Source: JACCUZ01 sp038246575 (GTDB taxonomy: Bacteria; Actinomycetota; Actinomycetes; JACCUZ01). From it: a DNA stretch of 35,577 nt. Under the pieces are notes generated by a model. That model was not told the origin of the DNA. It ran no database searches and saw nothing but the letters and a program-made list of their open reading frames with translations. The stretch's first letter is position 1, and each line of letters begins with the position of its first letter. A program made the translations under genes and the position numbers. The DNA is taken from assembly GCA_038246575.1 (NCBI GenBank), contig JBBRVU010000022.1, forward strand, positions 1-35,577, given 5' to 3'. Shown here piece after piece: positions 23,898 to 29,212 of this stretch.

Positions 23898-24265
23898 CCG
23901 ACAAGCCCGAGATCGACTTCCCCGAGGGCCCGCCGCCTACCGAGCTGCAGAGCCACGACATCACCGAGGGCGACGGTGCCGAGGCCTCTTCGGGCAGCAC
24001 CGCGGTCGTGCACTACGTCGGCGTGGCGTTCTCCACGGGGGAGGAGTTCGACGCGTCCTGGAACCGGGGCGAGCCCTTCGCCTTCCCGCTGGGTGGCGGC
24101 CGCGTCATCGCCGGCTGGGACCAGGGAGTCGTCGGGATGAAGGTCGGCGGCCGCCGCCGGCTGGTCATCCCGCCGGACCTGGGTTACGGCGACCGCGGTG
24201 CAGGTGGGGCGATCAAGCCCGGCGAGACACTGATCTTCGTGGTCGACCTTCTCGAGGTGCGCTGA
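23894..24265 (+). CDS. Cytosolic FKBP-type peptidyl-prolyl cis-trans isomerase
   Basis: The 123-residue protein is a minimal FKBP that catalyses proline isomerisation. The family blocks are clear: VVHYVGVAFSTGEEFDASW, FPLGGGRVIAGWDQGVVGMKVGGRRRLVIPP, LGYGDRGAGGAIKPGETLIFVVDLLEV. These give the drug-binding aromatic and Asp residues and the conserved Gly-rich loops. There is no signal peptide. GTG 23894 is supported by AGGAGG at 23881-23886, 7 nt upstream; longer frames to 23312 overlap the lipoprotein gene out of frame. Together with the exported FKBP it forms a two-compartment isomerase pair between pafA and pafB. Confidence 0.95.
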   Translation: MTDKPEIDFPEGPPPTELQSHDITEGDGAEASSGSTAVVHYVGVAFSTGEEFDASWNRGEPFAFPLGGGRVIAGWDQGVVGMKVGGRRRLVIPPDLGYGDRGAGGAIKPGETLIFVVDLLEVR

Positions 24266-24312
24266 CCGGCTGGATGCGACCGCCCGGCCTCCCGACCTCG
24301 GGCGCCGGCGGG

Positions 24313-24318
24313 TAGGTT
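24313..24318 (+). promoter_or_regulatory. -10 box of pafB (leaderless)
   Basis: TAGGTT ends 7 nt before the pafB GTG at 24326. Confidence 0.55.
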
Positions 24319-24325
24319 CGCCTGC

Positions 24326-25312
24326 GTGTCCGCACTGAAGACCGAGCGGCTGCTCAACCTCGTCATCTGCTTGCTGTCGACGCAGCAGTTCCTGCTCAAG
24401 GAACAAGTTCGCGCTGCCGTGCCGCAGTACGCGGACTGCCCGAGCGACGAGGCCTTCGACCGGATGTTCGAGCGGGACAAGGACGAGCTTCGGGACATGG
24501 GCATCCCGCTGCAGACCGGCAGCAACGACGCGTGGTTCGACGACGAGATCGGCTACCGGGTGGACCGCGGTGCCTACGCGCTGCCCGAGGTGCGCTTCTC
24601 CCCGGACGAGCTGGCAGTCCTCGGGCTCGCCTCCCGGGTCTGGGCCCAGGCGAGTCTGGCGGCGCCCGCGGCCCGTGCCCTGCTCAAGCTGAGGTCCGTC
24701 GGCCTCGAGCCGGATGCGGAGCATCTCACCGGGATCGAGCCCCGGGTGCGCACGAGCGAGCCGGCCTTCGAGCCGGTGTACGCCGCTGTACGGGACCGCC
24801 AGGCGATCCGCTTCCCGTACCGCAGGCCAGGCTCGACCGCCGACGCCATACGGTCGCTCGAGCCCTGGGGCATCGTGTCCCGCAACGGACACTGGTACGT
24901 CGTGGGGCACGACCGGGACCGGGCAGCCACCCGGGTCTTCCGCCTCTCCCGGATCGCAGGTGCGGTCGAGTCCGCCGGGCCGCCCGGCGAGGTGCAGGTG
25001 CCGGCCGGTGTGGACTTCCGGGCGGAGGTCTCCTCGCTGGTTCCCAGGCCCCCGAGCGGAGAAGCAGTCCTGCTCGTGCGGTCCGGAACGGGCCACGCCC
25101 TCCGCCGCCGGGCCGTTGTCAACGGATCCGCCGTCGAGGGCTGGGACGAGCTGGCCATCCCCTTCGGAGACGCCGAGGTCCTGGCCGAGCAGGTAGCGGG
25201 CTACGGCCCTGATGTCCGCGTCGTCGCGCCGGAAGAGATCCGCGACGCGGTCATCCGGCGGCTGACCACGGCGCTGGCAGCGCACGACGGTGTGCAGCGG
25301 GAGCCGGCATGA
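24326..25312 (+). CDS. pafB: PafB, WYL-domain transcription regulator
   Basis: PafB and PafC form a heterodimer that in mycobacteria activates RecA/LexA-independent DNA-damage genes by working with RNA polymerase; the Pup-proteasome helps shut the response off. The 328-residue protein starts with a winged-helix DNA-binding domain (SALKTERLLNLVICLLSTQQFLLKEQVRAAV). The WYL domain follows at about 150-225 (RQAIRFPYRRPGSTADAI, GIVSRNGHWYVVGHDRDRAATRVFRLSRI), thought to bind single-stranded nucleic acid, and then a C-terminal WCX extension. The WYL core is read here as WYV. Its stop overlaps the pafC ATG (ATGA). The start is GTG with a -10 box 7 nt upstream. Confidence 0.93.
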   Translation: MSALKTERLLNLVICLLSTQQFLLKEQVRAAVPQYADCPSDEAFDRMFERDKDELRDMGIPLQTGSNDAWFDDEIGYRVDRGAYALPEVRFSPDELAVLGLASRVWAQASLAAPAARALLKLRSVGLEPDAEHLTGIEPRVRTSEPAFEPVYAAVRDRQAIRFPYRRPGSTADAIRSLEPWGIVSRNGHWYVVGHDRDRAATRVFRLSRIAGAVESAGPPGEVQVPAGVDFRAEVSSLVPRPPSGEAVLLVRSGTGHALRRRAVVNGSAVEGWDELAIPFGDAEVLAEQVAGYGPDVRVVAPEEIRDAVIRRLTTALAAHDGVQREPA

Positions 25313-26265
25313 CCCCCGGCGCCACCGACCGGCTGTCCCGGTTGCTGGCCATGGTGCCCTTCCTGGCCAGCCGCCAGGGCATCCCGTTGGCCCAGGCGGC
25401 CGCGGAGTTCGGGATCACCGAGCGTCAGCTGGTCAAGGACCTCGAGCTGCTCTTCGTCTGCGGCACCCCGGGACACCTGCCCGACGACCTCATCGAGGCG
25501 GCGTGGGACGACGGGCACGTCTACCTGGGCAATGTCGATGCGATCGCGCGGCCGCTGCGGCTCGGGGCCGACGAGGCGCTGGCCCTGCTGGTCGGGCTGC
25601 GGGCACTGGCTGACGTGCCCGGCCTGCACGACCGCGAGGCGCTGGACCGGACGTTGGCCAAGCTGGAGACAGCCGCAGGCGACGCCGCTGCTGCGAGCCG
25701 GCACGTCGCGGTCGCGGTGGAGACGCGGGTCGGGCCGCTGGCGGAGGTCCGGGAGGCCCTCGCCCGTCGCCGACGGGTCCATCTCACGTACTTCGTCCCG
25801 GCTCGCGACGAGACGACCGAGCGGGACGTCGACCCCATGCGCCTGCTCATGGTGGACGGGCGGTGGTACCTGGAGGGTTGGTGCCGCCTGGCCGAGGACG
25901 TCCGGTTGTTCCGGCTGGACCGGATCGATGTCATCAGCGTGCTCGACGTCGCGGCGGAGGTCCCCGCCGCGGCGACCGCCAGGGACCTGGACGAAGGCCT
26001 GTTCCATCCGTCGCCCCAGGACTCGGTCGTCACCCTGGACCTCGCGCCCGGTGGGCGCTGGATCGCCGACTACTACCCCGTGGACCAGGTCGACGAGCTC
26101 CCCGACGGGCACCTGCTGGTGCGCCTGCGGGTTGCGGACGAGCGCTGGCTGCTCACGCTCGTGCTGCGCCAGGGCGGCGCCGCGAGAGTCCTGGACCCCC
26201 CGCGAGTCGCCGAGGCCGTCGCGGAGCGGGCCCGAGCGGGCCTGGGGGCATACGTTCGGACCTGA
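25309..26265 (+). CDS. pafC: PafC, WYL-domain transcription regulator
   Basis: This is the partner of PafB. The 318 residues have an N-terminal helix-turn-helix (GIPLAQAAAEFGITERQLVKDLELLF), a WYL domain at about 140-210 (VHLTYFVPARDETTERDVDPMRLLMVDGRWYLEGWCR, FRLDRIDVI) with an intact WYL triad, and a C-terminal WCX segment. The 4-bp ATGA overlap with pafB indicates co-translation and equal stoichiometry. Separate pafB and pafC genes, rather than a fused pafBC, match mycobacteria. No own promoter is seen. Confidence 0.93.
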   Translation: MTPGATDRLSRLLAMVPFLASRQGIPLAQAAAEFGITERQLVKDLELLFVCGTPGHLPDDLIEAAWDDGHVYLGNVDAIARPLRLGADEALALLVGLRALADVPGLHDREALDRTLAKLETAAGDAAAASRHVAVAVETRVGPLAEVREALARRRRVHLTYFVPARDETTERDVDPMRLLMVDGRWYLEGWCRLAEDVRLFRLDRIDVISVLDVAAEVPAAATARDLDEGLFHPSPQDSVVTLDLAPGGRWIADYYPVDQVDELPDGHLLVRLRVADERWLLTLVLRQGGAARVLDPPRVAEAVAERARAGLGAYVRT

Positions 26266-26319
26266 TGCATCGTCCGTTGGGACCAGATCTCTCAAGCCTC
26301 TCCCGAGCCCTGCCGAACG

Positions 26320-26325
26320 TAGGGA
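26320..26325 (+). promoter_or_regulatory. Weak candidate -10 box before the zinc-ribbon gene
   Basis: TAGGGA differs from TANNNT only at the last base. It would give a leader of about 35 nt carrying the strong GGGAGGG site at 26354-26360. Readthrough from pafBC is an alternative. Confidence 0.25.
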
Positions 26326-26366
26326 AGTCGCCGCAACGGGCGACCAGGGAGCAGGGAGGGTCGGCC

Positions 26367-26699
26367 ATGACCACGATCAAGGCGTCGTGCCCGGTGTGCG
26401 GGGACATCGAGCTCACTCCAGGGCAGCTCCGGCTGGTCGTCTGCACCCGCGTGGACTGGTCCTTCTACTCCTTCCTGTGTGCCACCTGCCAGGACGAGAT
26501 CAGGAAGCCCGCCGACAGCGAGGTCGTCAGCCTGCTGGTCTCCGGCGGAGTCATCGCCGAGCAGTGGGTCATCCCGGCCGAGGCGCTCGAGGACCACGAG
26601 GGCCCGACGATCACCTACGACGACGTCCTGGACTTCGCCCTGACGCTGGACCGGGTCAACCTGGTCGCGGCCATGATCACTCCCCGGGTCGGCGCCTGA
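26367..26699 (+). CDS. Small zinc-ribbon-like protein of unknown function
   Basis: The 110-residue protein carries two CxxC pairs: CPVC near residues 8-11 and CATC near 38-41 (FLCATCQDEI), a likely zinc ribbon. The middle PGQLRLVVCTRVDWSFYSFLC and the end YDDVLDFALTLDRVNLVAAMI have no motif I can name. ATG 26367 is supported by GGGAGGG 6 nt upstream, and the frame cannot belong to pafC, which ends at 26265. I do not recognise a family with a known role. The position between pafC and tatA invites a test of co-expression with either. A longer reading in this frame from 25863 runs antiphase to pafC and is rejected. Confidence 0.7.
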   Translation: MTTIKASCPVCGDIELTPGQLRLVVCTRVDWSFYSFLCATCQDEIRKPADSEVVSLLVSGGVIAEQWVIPAEALEDHEGPTITYDDVLDFALTLDRVNLVAAMITPRVGA

Positions 26700-26718
26700 T
26701 CCCAGTTTGGTCATCGGC

Positions 26719-26724
26719 TAGCGT
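26719..26724 (+). promoter_or_regulatory. -10 box of the small membrane-protein gene (leaderless)
   Basis: TAGCGT ends 6 nt before the GTG at 26731. Confidence 0.5.
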
Positions 26725-26730
26725 GCCGGT

Positions 26731-26979
26731 GTGACCTGGTGGGCCTGGCTGCTGCTCGTGACGGTGCTGGTCCTCGGGTCGGCGGCCGTCCTCGCCCTGC
26801 TGGGACTGCGCCTGTGGCGCCAGGTCAAGGCGCTCTCCGGCGAGCTGGCGGTGGCGTCCGACCGGTTCTCCCAGGTCAGCGCGCAGATCGCCGACATCCA
26901 GGCCCGGCAAGAGCAGGGCAGCGCGGCGTCGGACGGCGTAGGATTGCGTCCAGCGCGACAGCAGCAGCGTCCCCGATGA
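26731..26979 (+). CDS. Small single-pass membrane protein with a coiled-coil tail
   Basis: The 82-residue product has one membrane segment at about residues 3-27 (WWAWLLLVTVLVLGSAAVLALLGL) followed by RLWRQVKALSGELAVASDRF and QVSAQIADIQARQEQ, a likely coiled coil facing the cytosol. The end is basic and Gln-rich. No enzyme motif is present. It lies 18 bp before tatA and resembles the short membrane proteins found next to tat genes in actinobacteria, but I cannot assign a role in export. GTG 26731 is chosen from the -10 box at 6 nt. Confidence 0.65.
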   Translation: MTWWAWLLLVTVLVLGSAAVLALLGLRLWRQVKALSGELAVASDRFSQVSAQIADIQARQEQGSAASDGVGLRPARQQQRPR

Positions 26980-26985
26980 CGACCG

Positions 26986-26991
26986 TAAGGT
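26986..26991 (+). promoter_or_regulatory. -10 box of tatA (leaderless or short leader)
   Basis: TAAGGT ends 6 nt before the tatA ATG at 26998. AAGGTGA overlaps the same bases and could serve as a ribosome-binding site if transcription starts further upstream. Confidence 0.4.
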
Positions 26992-26997
26992 GACTTC

Positions 26998-27270
26998 ATG
27001 TTCCGATCTCTCGGACCGCCCGAGATCATCCTGATCCTCGTGGTGCTCGTCCTGCTCTTCGGCGCCAAGCGCCTGCCCGACGCGGCCCGGTCGCTCGGCC
27101 GATCGATGCGAATCTTCAAGTCCGAGGTCAAGCAGATGGGCGAGGACGGCGATGAGTCGGCCAGTCCGGCACCTGCACCTGCACCGCAGCCGACGCGAGA
27201 GGTGGAGGGCCGGGTCATCGACCGCGGCGAGACCCCCCGGACCACGGAGCAGGTCGACCACGACCGCTGA
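26998..27270 (+). CDS. tatA: TatA, twin-arginine translocase subunit
   Basis: TatA oligomerises to form the pore of the Sec-independent Tat pathway for folded proteins. The 90-residue product begins with GPPEIILILVVLVLLFG, a short membrane helix, then the hallmark FGAKRLPDAARSLGRSMRIF amphipathic helix. A Pro- and acid-rich cytosolic tail follows (PAPAPAPQPTREVEGRV). Its stop codon sits in the centre of a 17-bp palindrome. TatC is encoded 58 bp downstream. No tatB is seen in the window. Confidence 0.95.
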   Translation: MFRSLGPPEIILILVVLVLLFGAKRLPDAARSLGRSMRIFKSEVKQMGEDGDESASPAPAPAPQPTREVEGRVIDRGETPRTTEQVDHDR

Positions 27271-27277
27271 GCGGTCG
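27261..27277. other. 17-bp palindrome around the tatA stop codon
   Basis: CGACCGCT-G-AGCGGTCG is a perfect inverted repeat centred on the TGA stop of tatA. In RNA it would form a 7-bp stem with a UGA loop. No T-run follows, so a terminator is uncertain; it could mark the end of tatA or help process the mRNA. Confidence 0.45.
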
Positions 27278-27298
27278 CTGGTCCCTCCTGCGCAGCCC

Positions 27299-27337
27299 GA
27301 GCCGTCCCGCTGACATCGTGAGCCGTCCGTGACATCG
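27299..27337 (+). repeat. Imperfect 20-bp tandem duplication at the tatC start
   Basis: GAGCCGTCCCGCTGACATCG at 27299-27318 is followed at 27320-27337 by GAGCCGTCCGTGACATCG, which lacks two bases. The tatC GTG at 27329 lies in the second copy. Confidence 0.6.
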
Positions 27338-28312
27338 ATCAGCGAGCGGCGGTTTACCCGCCGCTCGCGACGGTCCCGCCCGGACAAGGACGCCGAGGGA
27401 CGGATGCCCCTCGCGTCGCACCTGCGCGAGCTGCGGGTCCGACTCACCCGGTCGGTGTTGGCGATCCTCGTCGCCTCGATCGTGGCGGCCTTCTTCTACA
27501 AGCCGCTCTTCGACCTGGTGACCAACCCGTTCTACGCCATCGCCGACGACTACAAGGCGCGCGGCTACAACCTCACCTTGAACTTCCAGGGCATCGGGGA
27601 CCCGTTCTCCTACGCCCTCAAGATCTGTGCCATGGCCGGGATCTTCGCGGCGAGCCCGGTGTGGATGTACAACCTCTGGGGCTTCGTAGCGCCGGGACTG
27701 CACAAGCGGGAGCGCCGTTACGGCGTCGCGTTCGTCACCGTCAGCGTGCCGCTGTTCCTCGGCGGCGCTGTCCTCGCGTACTACTTCCTGCCCAAGGGCT
27801 TCGACCTGCTGATCGGCTTCAACCCGGCGCCCGAGCGGGTGGCCAACATCATCGGGTTGGACAACTACCTCTCGTTCGTCCTGCGGATGTTTCTCGTCTT
27901 CGGCATCGCGTTCGTGCTGCCGGTGTTCCTCGTGGCGCTCAACCTCGTCGGCATCGTGCGCGGTCGCGCCCTGTTGCGGGCGTGGCGGCCGGTCATCATG
28001 GGCGCCTTCGTGTTCGCCGCCGTCGCGACGCCCTCGGGCGATCCCTACACGATGACCGCCCTCGCGGTGCCGATGCTGGTGCTGTACTACATCGCGGCGG
28101 CCATCGCCGTGGTCACGGACCGTCGCCGCGACAGCGCCCCCATCGACGGGCTGGAGTACGGCGAGCTCGACGACGAGGAGGCCAGCCCGCTCGGGTCGCG
28201 CCCCGAGTCGGTGGACGATGAGGGCGCCGCTCCGCTCGACGACGATGTCCAACCGCTCGACGACCGGGGCGACGCACCGGGGGACGGTCTCGAGCCTCGC
28301 GACGACGGGTGA
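27329..28312 (+). CDS. tatC: TatC, twin-arginine translocase receptor subunit
   Basis: TatC recognises the twin-arginine signal and recruits TatA. The 327-residue protein carries the N-terminal block MPLASHLRELRVRLTRSV before its first membrane helix, then FALSPVWMYNLWGFVAPGLHKRERR-like sequence (read here as AASPVWMYNLW and FVAPGLHKRERR), and about six membrane helices in total (for example AVLAYYFLPKGFDLLIGF and FLVFGIAFVLPVFLVALNLVGI). The last about 65 residues are an acidic hydrophilic tail. GTG 27329 gives a basic N-terminal extension (RRFTRRSRRSRPDKDAEGR) like that of mycobacterial TatC; ATG 27404 is a shorter alternative. The stop overlaps the next gene as GTGA. Confidence 0.95.
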   Translation: MTSISERRFTRRSRRSRPDKDAEGRMPLASHLRELRVRLTRSVLAILVASIVAAFFYKPLFDLVTNPFYAIADDYKARGYNLTLNFQGIGDPFSYALKICAMAGIFAASPVWMYNLWGFVAPGLHKRERRYGVAFVTVSVPLFLGGAVLAYYFLPKGFDLLIGFNPAPERVANIIGLDNYLSFVLRMFLVFGIAFVLPVFLVALNLVGIVRGRALLRAWRPVIMGAFVFAAVATPSGDPYTMTALAVPMLVLYYIAAAIAVVTDRRRDSAPIDGLEYGELDDEEASPLGSRPESVDDEGAAPLDDDVQPLDDRGDAPGDGLEPRDDG

Positions 28313-29202
28313 GCCGTCGGCTGGCACTGCTGGTCAACCCGACGTCGGGACGTGGGCGCGGCGCGCGTCTCATCGACCCTGTGGCCGCCCGGCTCAGGGA
28401 CGGCGGCGTCGAGGTGGAGCTCGTGATCGGCCGCGACGGCGACGAAGCGGCGGACCTCGTGCGAGACCGGGTCTCGGCCGGGGTCGACGGAGTTGTCGCG
28501 CTTGGCGGCGACGGCCTGGTGAACATCGCGCTGCAAGCAGTCGCTGGCACCGAGGTCCCGCTGGGGATCGTCGCTGCCGGCACCGGCAACGACATCGCCC
28601 GCGCACTGGGGCTCGACCCGGCCCGGCCCCAGGCCTCGCTCGACCACGTCTTGAGCGGCCGGACGCGCACCATCGACCTCGGGCGGGCCGGCGACCACTG
28701 GTTCGCCGGGGTCCTCGGGTCCGGATTCGACTCGATGGTCAACGAGCGGGCCAACCGCATGACCTGGCCCGGTGGGCGGAGCAAGTACAACCTCGCCATC
28801 CTGGCGGAGCTGCGCACCTTTCGGCCGGTGCCGTTCGTGCTGGAGCTCGACGGCGAGCGCTGGGAGACCGAGGCCATGCTGGTCGCGGTCGGGAACGGCT
28901 CGTCCTACGGGGGCGGCATGCGGGTCTGTCCCGACGCGCGCGTCGACGACGGACTGCTCGACGTGACCGTCCTGGGGCCGATCTCCAAGGCGGAGTTCGT
29001 GCGCGTCTTCCCGACCGTCTACAAAGGGACCCACGTCCGTCATCGCGCGGTGACGACGCGCCGGGCTCGTCGGGTACTGCTCTCGTCGGAGGCTGTCACC
29101 GCGTACGCCGACGGCGAGCGGGTCGGCCCGCTGCCGGTCTCCTGCGCGGCGGTGCCCGCCGGACTGGTCGTGCACGCGCCCCCCGGAGCGGCTGCCACGT
29201 AG
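28309..29202 (+). CDS. Diacylglycerol/lipid-kinase-family protein
   Basis: The 297-residue protein is of the DAGK catalytic type, an ATP-dependent lipid kinase fold shared with sphingosine kinases and NAD kinases. It starts LALLVNPTSGRGRGARL, has the nucleotide-binding GGDG at residues 66-69 and GTGNDIARALGL at 91-102, and continues with VGNGSSYGGGMRVCPDARVDDGLLDVTV. The family motif is usually GGDGT; here it reads GGDGL (Leu70), so catalysis or nucleotide preference may differ. The membrane-lipid substrate is not readable. It overlaps tatC by 4 bp, so it is translated with it. Its TAG stop forms the first three bases of the next gene's -10 box. Confidence 0.88.
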   Translation: MSRRLALLVNPTSGRGRGARLIDPVAARLRDGGVEVELVIGRDGDEAADLVRDRVSAGVDGVVALGGDGLVNIALQAVAGTEVPLGIVAAGTGNDIARALGLDPARPQASLDHVLSGRTRTIDLGRAGDHWFAGVLGSGFDSMVNERANRMTWPGGRSKYNLAILAELRTFRPVPFVLELDGERWETEAMLVAVGNGSSYGGGMRVCPDARVDDGLLDVTVLGPISKAEFVRVFPTVYKGTHVRHRAVTTRRARRVLLSSEAVTAYADGERVGPLPVSCAAVPAGLVVHAPPGAAAT

Positions 29203-29205
29203 GTT
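29200..29205 (+). promoter_or_regulatory. -10 box of helY (leaderless), sharing the upstream stop codon
   Basis: TAGGTT ends 7 nt before the helY ATG at 29213. Its first three bases are the TAG stop of the lipid-kinase gene. Confidence 0.5.
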
Positions 29206-29212
29206 TGTGGTC

